This document shows positions 13,985 to 23,800 of a stretch of DNA of 64,000 nucleotides, piece by piece (positions within the stretch are counted from its first letter, which is position 1; each line of letters begins with the position of its first letter). Source of the stretch: Struthio camelus (lineage: Eukaryota; Chordata; Aves; Struthioniformes; Struthionidae). The translations under genes were made by a program, and so were the position numbers. The notes beneath the pieces were generated by a model. The model did not search any database and had not been told where the DNA came from. It saw only the letters and a program-made list of their open reading frames with translations. The stretch is taken from the NCBI RefSeq assembly GCF_040807025.1, contig NC_090947.1:8866001-8930000 (forward strand), read 5' to 3'.

Positions 13985-14019
13985 CCTCCTCTTCCTCCTC
14001 TTCCTCCTCTTCCTCCTCG
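13985..14019 (+). repeat. (CCTCTT)n pyrimidine microsatellite
   Basis: Tandem TCC/TTC units in the probable PARD3B 3' UTR, all pyrimidine on the plus strand. Confidence 0.9.
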
Positions 14020-14335
14020 CCGGCGCCGCCGGTTGGTTTCTCGGCGGCTCGGCCGGGCCCGGGGCCGGCAGCGTCCGAAGCGCTTTGCGGGGGGCCGTGC
14101 TGCTGTTTCGGGGCGGGGGGGGGTGGGAAGGGAGGTGTTAATGGTCCTGGCGATACCTGTGAGTTTCAGGGAATTGCGAAATCGCGCCTGATTGTTTTGG
14201 GGGAGAAATTCAGAAATTCAACTACACGATTTTAAAGGGTTTTCTTTTTTTTTTTTTTTCCTAGTGCCACGTCACAGGTTCTGATCTTTTGTTACGTATG
14301 GCTATATACATTTTACCTGTTTCATTTTGCATTAA

Positions 14336-14341
14336 AATAAA
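14336..14341 (+). terminator. PARD3B: candidate PARD3B polyadenylation signal
   Basis: Canonical AATAAA in an AT-rich stretch, followed about 25-50 bases later by T/G-rich sequence containing TTTTGTACGTTGAG, as expected of a cleavage and polyadenylation site. It is the best of several candidate signals downstream of the PARD3B stop codon. Confidence 0.5.
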
Positions 14342-14365
14342 GGCTTTATATACTACTACGTATTT

Positions 14366-17300
14366 TGTACGTTGAGTCTTTCTCTTGCTCGTGCTTGCAA
14401 AGCCCTCCTCACCTTGGGATGATCTTAGCAGATGGTGCGCGATCGGGACCGGTCGGATTTGGTAACATGATCTTTACAAAGGAGGAAAAAAGCCGCAGCA
14501 GCCGCTTGCCGTGTTGTGGAAGAGGCAGCCGTGAGGCACGAGCCGGTTCCCTCTCAAGCCGCGCTGGAGCGAGACCACGTCCCCTGCCATCCCGACCCAA
14601 GCGCAGCTTAGGCGACCGACCGCCCTTCGGCTCCCCGGGGCTTTTGGGGCTCCTTGAAAGTCTAACACAGGGCGCTTAGCCTGAGGGACGTGGGTCGGTC
14701 CCCGAAGGTGATGTCCTCCTGCAGAGGGAGGCGAGCGTGGCTCCCGGTAGGGTCGGAGCTGCGGGCTGCCGGGACGCGGTCCGTGAGCAGCTCTGGAGTC
14801 GGTTGTAGCGCGCGTTGAATTGCAGTTCAGGTAGGCGGCAGGTTTTGCAAGGCGTCCGTCCCGTCGCAGCCCGCGCTCCCTGGCTGCTGCTCGGGGCCGC
14901 CCTGCCGGGTCGGCCGCTTTGTGGCCAGGGCTTACAAGACTCGCGCAGCTTTGGTCGCCCGCGTCTTTTTTTGGCTTGCCTGGAGCAAGGCTTTGATGCG
15001 TGCAAAAGCTTGTTTTATCTCTGGCCGGGCGCAGAAAGCCTCAACCAGCTTCCGGGGCCACAAGGGTGACTGCAGCGTTGAAAACGGCATGGGATGCCGA
15101 CACGGGCCTGAGAAGGGGGCGCGAGCCAGACGGGCTGGCTGGCGGCGAAAAGCGCCGCGCGGAGGAAGCCGCCCGCCTCGCTTTTCCAGGGGAGTATCTG
15201 CATCTGAAAGGAAATAATTTCCTGGGGAATAGGTATAGGGGAGTAAAAGTGCAAAATAAGACATTCAATGAGGGTGCTGTATAAAACTGCGCCCTCTGCC
15301 TCTGGCGGCTAATGAGTAAAGACGACAAAGGAGCAATGAACCTTCCACGTTTTGTATTTACAGTACGTTTTGTGAGGGAAACAACGCGGCGTAGAGAACA
15401 GCACCGACAGGTTCTCCGAGACGGTGCCAGAAAGTGCAAGACGTTAGCCGCGTCGTCGCGGACGAGTTTCAAGGCGTAGGTTTTTAATTTTCTCCTAGGA
15501 CTGGCAGCAGCAGCAGCAGCGGCGACAGCTGCCATTACAACTCGTCCACGAGAAGCGAACTTGGCGCGAGAAGGGGCCCCCGCTGCTGTCGCCGCCGCTG
15601 CTGGCGGTTCGGAAGCGCCGTCCGCTGCTCGGCCGGCCCCTCACCGGCGCGGCGCCGTGTCGCCCCAAGGCGCCGTCGGGCTGCGCTGTCCTCCCTTTCC
15701 CCTTCCTCCTATATACATAAGTACATATGCGCGTGTGTGCACACGCGCACGGATACGTGTACGTGTATCTACCTAGGCATTGCTGCTTTTGCTCCCCCAG
15801 CGTCCTTCCAGCCGCGTTTTCAGCTCTCTCCCAAGCAGGGGTGGGGGAAGAGGCAGCAGTAGCGGTGATGGGCGCACGCCCAGTAGTAGAAACGGGGACT
15901 TGCTGCTGGTTTGTGAGCGGCCGGGCCCGAGCTGCGCCCGGGAAAGGGAGCGGGAGGGTTTGGGAGGGGCGGGCGCGAGAGCGGCGCTGCCTGAGCCCCG
16001 GGCGCCCCGACAGCCCTTGCTGCGGCCGGACAGCGAGCGGGCTTCGCTCGTACCCCTGCTGCGAGCATCCTCCAGCGGAGCTGGATGGACGTCGTCCTGA
16101 TGGAGCGAGTCGGCCTGATGCTCGGATTGATAAACGCTGCCCTGTGCGAGTGTAAACACAGGAAAGGAACAGGACGGACCGAAAAAAAACAAAAAAATCC
16201 AGGCTGGTGCTGTGCAATCAGGACGTTTCTTTTCCTAACAGGATACGGGATCTCAGCGGGGGGGGGGGGGGATGCATTATATAACATTGGTGCGGAGGGC
16301 GGGGGGGGCAGGAGGCGAATGGAGCGCGTTGCTGGCTGAGCGGGGAAGCACGGGAGAGGGGACGTCTTAGCGAGCGGCGGGCGGCCTGCAGGGCCGGTGC
16401 CGTAGCAGCTCTGAGTGCCAGGACAGCCCCCCGTCCCACCCCCGCGTCCGCCACAGAGAGAGAAATTGAGTTACGCTTTGCAATAATTCTAATGGAAATG
16501 CTGATGGGATGAGCAGCGATGCTTAAGCCAGCGAATGACCCAGCGATTTCATCGGCGCTGGCAGCAGATGACCATCGAAACGGCGCTGGGGTGATTCTTC
16601 CTCTCGTTAGCAGCGCAATAAAAAATCCGTAGGCGTTTGCCGTGATTTTTTTTTCAGACAGGGCCGGACGCAGAAGTAGGCGCAGGTAGCGTGCGCGCGC
16701 GCTGCGGCACGCGTTGGCTGCAAACCCCTGGGGAAGCGGCACCGTCCTGGTCCTGGGTGGAGCGGTGGGAACGCGGCTCGCCCTGCGGCCGGTTCGCCTT
16801 GCCCGTGCTGGACGCGCGGGGCTCCCCTGCTGCTCCCCTGGGTGCCAGCGTCGCGGCGGCGGCCGCCGAGCGGGGAGAGGGCGAGAGCGGGCGCCTCGCT
16901 CGGTGGGAAAGGGCGGCGTTTGCCATCGGCAGCTCGGCCCCGGCCCCGGGGCTCCCGGGCCGCTCGCCCGCTGGCCCTGCAGGCAGCCCTCTCCGCTGCC
17001 CCCGCTCTCGTTGCCCACCCAGGACACCCTCTCTCTTACACATAACCCCCCCCCCCCCAAAATTTCCACCGCAACAAAAAAAAGCTCAGGAACGAGGCAA
17101 TTAACGCGTGTTATTTCAAGGGGAGGCTTAAAAACAAAAAGCTGGCGCGACGGCTTCCCAGCCGCATCCACGGAGACTATTGTGAGGCAGAGACACCTAA
17201 AGAAAACGGCAGCTCTAAAACACGCTCAAAAGCCTTTATTCTTCCCCATCGCAGCGCGGCAAGAGCGTCTAACCACAGCTTTCGGTTTGCTCAGCTGAAA

Positions 17301-19955
17301 GCAGCCGTTCCTCGGTCTCGCTGGTGCTAGCGATACCCGCAGCAGGCTCGGGCGCGCGGGGAGCTCCGCGCTGCGCCCCGGGCGCTGCGAGCGGCCCCAC
17401 GAAGCACCGTACGGTAGCGGTCCCTCCCGCTGCCTTAGCCTGGGTTGGGTCCTCGGTGACTCGTCCCGCTCGGGAAGAGCCGGAGACCCAGCTGGGTCGC
17501 TGCCCCTTCGCTGGCGGTGGTTTCAGCCTTATACCTTTAATTTAGTCTTTAGCCCTTGCACGGCTTCCCAGCGCTGAGCCCCGCGTTTGGGCTGTTCTCT
17601 GGGCGGTCGGTCGTTCCTCCCTTCTTTTCACTTCTCCTTTCCAGGCTGCCTCGGTGCTTCCCTCCTTCCCGCCGCGGCCTCGCTCCTGCCCGGTCCCGGC
17701 GCGGCGCTGGCCCGCGGCAGCCGGGCAGGGCGAGCGCTGGAGCGTCCTCCGCCAGCCGGCCGAACGTGGACGAATGCCCGGGGGAACAGTCTGGCTGAAG
17801 GCTGGGGCTAACGGGACGCGAAGGTAATTACTGCCCCTTTGTGCCCATAAAACGAGACCTCCTAATCATGCACCTGATAGACTACTGAAAACACTGTACA
17901 GGCGGCACTGCGAGCCTTGCAGCTGAGGATGGGCGAGCGCGGCACGGCGCGGCGAGGAAGTCAACCCAAGTCTCGCGCTTCACATAGCGCCTTTGGGCAT
18001 AAATGTGGGGGAGAAACCCTGCTCGTCCAGCTGCTCTGGAGCCCGGAGAAGGTTGCAGGAATACGTCACGAGCCTCGGTTGGCGCTTCTGTTTTGTAAGT
18101 CAGGCCGCTCCGAGGAGAAGCTGGGAAGGTTCCTGCTTTGCAGACACCTCCTCATGGTCAGTTCACGGGGAGAGAAGGACTCGTTTCGAAAGAGGAAGCT
18201 GCCACTGAAAATAAAAGCAGCTGCGTGGTCAGTGTGGGCAAGGCGCTGCAATTAGAGGGAAGAGAAGAGCTGAAGGGTGCCGGGGAAAACCCCGCGTGTG
18301 TGGGCCCTCGGGTCGGAAACAGACACCTAGACGGCGTTGGAGGAGGCCAAGGTTTTCAGCTGGGTGGGAGGAGAAGTTTCACCGCAGCGCGGCTCTGACT
18401 AACGCTGGGGCTGCAAAACTCCTTCGACCAGATTTAATGCAGATGGTACGATAAATACTACAGTACCGTTAAATTACGTATCGTCTCGTTTTCAGCTAGG
18501 TCTCGTGGACGTTTCTGACGTACAGACATGGGAAAAAGCTGCAGCTCCTGCTGGCTTTGGCGAGCGCTTGCCGAGATTTACACGCCCGCGGGAGGAGAGG
18601 ATGGAGAGCCGCGTGCGGGCAGAGCCCCGAGCCCGTCGGCAGCCGCGGGAGCCGCCGGGGCCCGGCCCTGCGTGGGGCGAGGGGCAGCGCTCGGGCCGCC
18701 CCGGGTCCGCGGGCAGGTAGGCTGGAAGCGGGCAGCTTCGCCCTGCGGTGGGTTCCTCCACCCCTGAGAGAGGCTTCCAGTCCTCAACGCCCTGGAAGGA
18801 GGTGGGTTTTGACACTTCCGTACCCAAGCGGGCCGGGCAGGGCAGGTATCACCGGCTCGGTTGCCGTCCTGCCCCGAACGCCCGCAGCCATGAGAGGAGT
18901 TAGCTGCCGAGCAGCAGGTACCTTGGTTCCCCAGCACCGTTTTCTTTCCCTGAGGTTGTCTCCTTCTGCTCGTCACTCAGCGGCAGATCGGAGCCGGCAT
19001 CAGTGCAGAGCGCTCCTCTGCGCTCCTGTACCGACCTCGACCAGGGGAAACGCTGCCTGAACGTGAGGGGAAAACTGCCCCCGCGCTGCGTACGCTGCCT
19101 GAGATGGGGCCGTCGCTGGTTAGGGCTTGGTAACCTCTTCCCCCCCCCCGGCCCCCGCACATCTCCAGCGAGGAGTGATTCACGCTGTGGATTTATATTG
19201 CGCTCTGATATCTGCGTGAGGGTTTGCGAGGGCTATTTATACTCACACGAAAAGCACGCTTTGCTAGCCTGGTGGTAGTCGAACTACAAGCAAGTAGTAA
19301 ATAATAGTTGCGTAATTTCCACATGCAAACACGGCAAACAGGGCACTGGCTGCCGTTGCCACTGACTTTTCAGCGCCTGCAACAGGAGCCTGAGCGCATG
19401 TGAGCTGCGGAAGACGCACAGTTGGGTGCCAGGGCGCGCTGAGGGAGTCAGGGATGCCGCAGCCCTCGGGGCGGCGGCTGAAGCAGCAGCGCTGTCTGCC
19501 GGGCCGAAGGCACCGCCGGCGCCGGCGAACGCCCGCGGCCTCGCAGGAGCGCGGCGCGGTCCTGCGCTTGGGCACCGCGCTCGGGCGGGTTGGCTCGTCG
19601 AGGCGAGCGGGGTGATGCTCCCCCGTGACGGAGCGACGGCGGAGCGCAAGACCGGCGAGCCTCATCGCCCTCGGCGAGTGCCGCCGACGCGTCCCTGCTT
19701 TCCCGCTCACCCGCACCGCGCTGTGTTTTACTTCTGCCACGTGGCTAGCGCCGCTTTGCTCATTACGAGCTTAAAAAGGGGAAAGAAAAGGCGGCGACCT
19801 AGCTTTTATCCCTTTGTCTACCGTACAACTTGGAAGTTGTAATCGGCACTGATTATTCAAACTACAGGGTGCGTTTTCAAAGCAGCCTGCTGGTGGTGGG
19901 GCGGTAGGGTTCGTTTCCTCCCGGGTGCTTTGAACCTCCACCTCTGAAAGGCGAC
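14366..19955. other. PARD3B-NRP2 intergenic region
   Basis: About 5.6 kb with no supportable gene. It alternates CpG-rich blocks (about 15540-16080, 16690-17000, 18540-18730, 19430-19700) with AT-richer islands. One AT-richer island at about 15190-15370 holds the palindrome GGAAATAATTTCC and a TATAAA at 15280-15285. A purine/pyrimidine-alternating CA/TG-rich stretch lies at 15715-15772, with G or C runs at 16259-16271 and 17047-17058. The blocks may be distal NRP2 regulatory sequence or promoters of unannotated non-coding RNAs; the sequence does not decide this. Confidence 0.6.
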
Positions 19956-19970
19956 GGGGGGGGGGGGGGT

Positions 19971-20157
19971 TAAAAAAAAAGCAAATTTAAAAAAAAAAGG
20001 CAAATTTAAAAAAAAGCAAATTTAAAAAAAAGCAAGTTAAACAAAAAGCAAGTGAAAAAAAAAAGCAAGTGAAAAAAAATAAGCAAGTGAAAAAAAATAA
20101 GCAAGTGAAAAAAAAATAAGCAAGTGAAAAAAAAAAAAGCAAGTGAAAAAAAAAAGT
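19971..20157 (+). repeat. A-rich minisatellite at NRP2 promoter edge
   Basis: About eleven tandem units of 16-20 bases, each an A run plus a short spacer. Units in the 5' part carry GCAAATTT; units in the 3' part carry GCAAGTG, later with an added TAA. A run of 14 G at 19956-19969 precedes the array. The arrangement suggests two rounds of local duplication from a diverging unit. The Phe/Leu/Cys-rich minus-strand frames here are repeat translations, not genes. Confidence 0.92.
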
Positions 20158-20818
20158 ATTTACAACACGAAAAGGCAAGCCGCGGCGGGCTGCGCAGGTG
20201 CGGAGCGGCGCGGAGCGGGCGGGCCGGCTCCCTCCTGCGGTGGCGGCGGCGGCAGCAGGGACAAATCCTTGTCCTGACGCTCCCCCATCCGACAATGTTT
20301 GGGCTTCCGCTCGTCGCGCCGCTGCTCGGCGGCGGTTCCCACAGCTCCGCGCCGGCTCCAGCGCCTGCGGCCGGGGCTGCCCCGAGGCGGGGGGGGGGGG
20401 GGGGGGGAGGTGTTTGGGGGGGGGCGGCCCGAGGGGGCGGTGCGCGGCGGTGCGCGGGGGCGGCGCTGCCGCTCGGCGCTGACAGCCACATGCCGCCCTG
20501 CCTGAAAAGGCTGCGAGGCGCCGGCGGGGAGGGAGAGCGCGGGCAGACGGCGCCCCAGCCCGCACCGCCGCCGCCCCCGCCGCCCCCCCGGGCCATGCCC
20601 AGGCGCCGGCCCCGCGGGCCGCCCTAGGGCACAGCCGCTCCGGCCCCCGGCGACAGCCCGGTGGTGGCGGCTCCTGCTGCTCCTGCTGCTGCTCGTCGCG
20701 AGTGGGGGCGCCCACGCGGCGTGCCCCGGGCAGCCAGGCGGAGCCCCCCGGCCCCTGCCCGCCCGCCGCAGCCCCTTTTGGTGGTGGTGGTTGTTATTAT
20801 AATTTATTTTTATGAAGC
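20158..20818 (+). promoter_or_regulatory. NRP2: NRP2 promoter and 5' leader, CpG island
   Basis: GC- and CpG-rich sequence directly upstream of the NRP2 start codon; the island continues through exon 1 to about 22260. No clear TATA box is placed ahead of a likely start site, so dispersed CpG-island initiation is expected. It contains a 19-G run at 20389-20407 and a second G run at 20416-20424, which could form a quadruplex. The last 40 bases are AT-rich and contain an out-of-frame ATG at 20812-20814. The transcription start cannot be placed from sequence. Confidence 0.7.
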
Positions 20819-20891
20819 ATGGATACGTTTCTTCTCGCGTGGGGATTTCTAGCGCTGTGCTTGCCCGGCTGCCGAGGTGCGGGGGACGCAG
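20819..20891 (+). CDS. NRP2: NRP2 coding exon 1 (signal peptide)
   Basis: Encodes residues 1-24 plus the first base of codon 25. It begins MDTFLLAWGFLALCLPG, a typical hydrophobic signal peptide core. The start has A at -3 and G at +4, a strong context, whereas the ATG seven bases upstream is weak and out of frame. The donor at 20892 reads CAG|GTAAGA. Cleavage is expected shortly before the first CUB cysteine (C28). Confidence 0.95.
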
Positions 20892-23800
20892 GTAAGAGCC
20901 CCGAGGAGGGCAGCGGCGGGTGAGGTGGGGTGGGGTGTGTATGTGGTGGGGGGGGGGCGGCCCGGCCACGCGTGGGCGCCGCAGCGCGGCCCCGCCGCCC
21001 GCGACTTCGGCCCCGCGGGCGGGTCCGCACCGCGCGTGGCGCCGCGGTCGGGGTCCGCGGTCCTTCCCGGGGCGGCGCGGGGAAGTTGCCTGCGGATTTT
21101 GGGGGGGGGAGCGGCGCGGAGCCGCTGTCCAACCAACCCCCCCCCCCCGGGCTGCGACCGGGGGAAAGTTTGGGCGAGGAAAGGAGACGATGGTCTGGGG
21201 CCGGGAGCGGAGAGGCGCGCAGCGGCGGGGCACGCCGTGGGGCCGGGGCACTGCTGCCCGTGCCAGCCCCGGGCTGTCCCGGGACTGCTGAGGGCGCGGT
21301 GGCTTTTTGGGGCGCGAACGCGGTGTTTCGGGGCATTCAGGCGCCGAGGAGCCCGGCTGGGGCTGGCGGGGTGCGGCTCGGGGAGAGGAGAGGCGCTCGG
21401 AGGGCGCCGGGGGCGCGGTGGGGTTTCCTCCGCGGCCCTCCCCGTGCCGCCGGGCGCCCTGCCCGGACCGGCGCGGCCGCCCCCCGGCAGGGGAAGCGGG
21501 AGAGGGGCTCCGGCCAGCCGAGGAAGTCCCTCGGTCTTGCAGCCGCGAAGCCTGGATGTTCCCGGCGAGCGTGCGCCGGTTGGCATCGCCCCCTTCCTTA
21601 GGATTACGAAGGGGGTGGGGGGGGAAGGGGGGAAAAAAAAAATCCCCATCTTTTGTTCAAATGAGAAACGGATGACTAGGTCCTCGACGGGGGTGAAGGG
21701 AAAGGGAGAAGCCCGGGGGGAGGGCCCTGCTCGGCCGCACGCTCTTCTCGGAGGCGGCCGGGGCAGATGCGGCCGCCGCCGGCTGAGGCTCGGGCGGGCG
21801 GAGGCACCGGCCAGCCCCGGCTGCCCGCGCCGCCCCCTCTCCTTCAGCCCGTCCGGGAGCGGGACTTGTAGCCGGGAAGGGTTTTCTTGTCGGGTGTGTT
21901 TTTTTTTTAATGACCTAGCTGTGCCTCGGAGGCCGTTCAGCGGCGGTAAGAAACGCGTACTTGAGCGCGGGGGCTCGGCCGGCGCAGCATCGCGGGGCGA
22001 GGAAGCCCTCTCTGCCCCGCGGCTGCCGCCAGGCGCCCCCGGCCCGCTGCGCTGCCGCCGCCCCGGCCCGACGGCCTCAGTGCCGGCCCCGCGGGCGAGG
22101 GGGCGCGAGCCGGGGGGCAGCTCCGGGGAATTAGCCAGCCCGGTAGCAAAAAAAAGAAGAAGAAAAGCAGAAAAACCCGCCCGCGGTGGCTGGATTTGTG
22201 TTTCAGCCTGGTGCATCTGAAAGCTTCTCCCCCTCCTAACGAGAGTCCCTGCTAGGGCTCCCCGAGGGAGGTCAGTAGAGAAGGGAGATGTTTTTAATAG
22301 GCAATAATATGATAAGCCACGTGATTTGGGGGAAAAAAAAAAAAAAACCACCACCCCTTCGTGCAGTATTTCTGCAGTAAGAGATAAACAGTACCGCTGC
22401 CAATTTGTATGTAGCCGAGCAAACCGGAGACGGCGTGGAGGGGAGCGGGTGGGAGACCCTGGAAGGCAGACCGGGAGGCGGCTGCCTGTTCCTCCTCCTC
22501 CTCCTCCCCGCAACAAGCTGCGGAGCAAGGAAGCGACAGGTCTGGGGGGGCCCGAGCGGCCGTTGGCGCCGCTCCTGAAGCCTCCCCAAGAGTTTGCTGA
22601 AAAGCTGGTGTCTCTAGCAACGCCCCGGGGGCCGCAGCGAGCTGGGGAGGGCGACCAAAGCGACCGGCGGCCAAGCAGGCAGGCTGCCGGGCTCTGGCTG
22701 CCAGCAAAAAGCCTCGTTCGCCCGGGAACCGGCCAGCGGTCCGGAGCATCACCGCGCGCCGAGCTCGGCGGGGGGCTCTCACCCAGGCCGCGATGCTGGA
22801 TTTTGGGGGTTTTCCCTAACTTTCCTCGCGACAGCCGCCCGGTGCCGCCGGGGCACCCCGTGTCAGGCAGCGCCCGGCAGGAGGGAGCATCCTTCGCAGG
22901 GCTTAGGAAGCTGTCGGGCTCAGATAAGGCTGGGATCCTACCCTGTGGGATACCACCCCCCCACCCCCCCCGGTTGTATTAATAAGGAAAAATTAATTTT
23001 TAAGCGCTGGGATGGCTGCCAAATTATATGACCTCTGACAGACCAGCTGCGCTAGGGAAAATAAATGGTGTATAGCTGAGACCCGCGTTTCCAGCGCTCC
23101 GGCAGCCCCCCGAGGCGTTTCTCCTTATAACGCGCGGACAAAGAGGTAGTGGGGCTGTTTTCAAAATCCCCGTCTACGCCCTGGCGGAAACGGCCAGCCT
23201 GGGCTCGCGGCAGCGTCAAGCGGTTTTCAACCGCGGTCCTAGCGAAGCGGCGGCGGGCCCCGGCCGGCACGGCGAGAGCCGGCTGACCTCGTGCCCGGGG
23301 GCTAGCGCGAGGCGGTCACCAACCCCGGGTAGGACGGGGCCCCGTTTCTCCCGTCTGTGCCGGAGTTCAGCAAAGCCCGTAGGTGCGCGCGGACCTGGAA
23401 CGGCGTCGCTTCCCCAAGAGCTGCCGGGCTCCAGGGGGGCTCGGCCGTCCGGCCCCTCGCCGCAGCAGAGCTGCCCACGTTGGTGGGCCTCTGCCATCAT
23501 GAACTTCTCCAGATCTTCCCGGTCCATCCCCGTGGCTTGGTCCTCGCCCGCCTTACTGTGCGAGGGGCTGTTCCCGCGCACCTGGCAGGCTTGGCCGAGA
23601 CTTCCGAATTTAATTTTAATTTTATTGAGTGAGCTCGGGGCTGGCCAGAGCTGCCGGAGCCCGTTCGCTGTGGAGCACGTCTCGCTTTGGCTGTGTGCGC
23701 CATGCTGCTCGCCGGGGTGGGTGTTTTTTTTTTTTTCCCTTCCCCTTTACATATTTGCATGAGTTCAATGCAGTCAGCTGGAAAGGAGACGTTTATATAG

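Larger units (their letters stand above)
11189..14365 (+). other. PARD3B: probable PARD3B 3' UTR
   Basis: Sequence following the PARD3B stop codon. It has an unusually CpG-rich core at about 11640-14110, with AT-richer parts near 13320-13520 and 14150-14365. The best end is the AATAAA at 14336-14341, followed by T/G-rich sequence around 14360-14395. Earlier candidates are ATTAAA at 12681-12686 and two AATAAA at 13880-13885 and 13887-13892. The long open frames here overlap on both strands, are arginine/proline-rich and match no protein I know. The true 3' end cannot be fixed from sequence alone. Confidence 0.5.

Noticed and set aside
15495..17171. 240- and 317-codon minus-strand frames in the intergenic region
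   Set aside because: Low-complexity Arg/Pro/Ser-rich translations in CpG-rich DNA without supporting features.
19987..20715. Minus-strand frames ending in Phe/Leu/Cys-rich repeats
   Set aside because: Translation of the A-rich minisatellite, not a membrane protein.
20849..22528. Very long overlapping open frames on both strands (up to 559 codons) around NRP2 exon 1
   Set aside because: The CpG island has few stop codons. The translations are Pro/Arg/Gly/Ala-rich, overlap in several frames at once and resemble no family.
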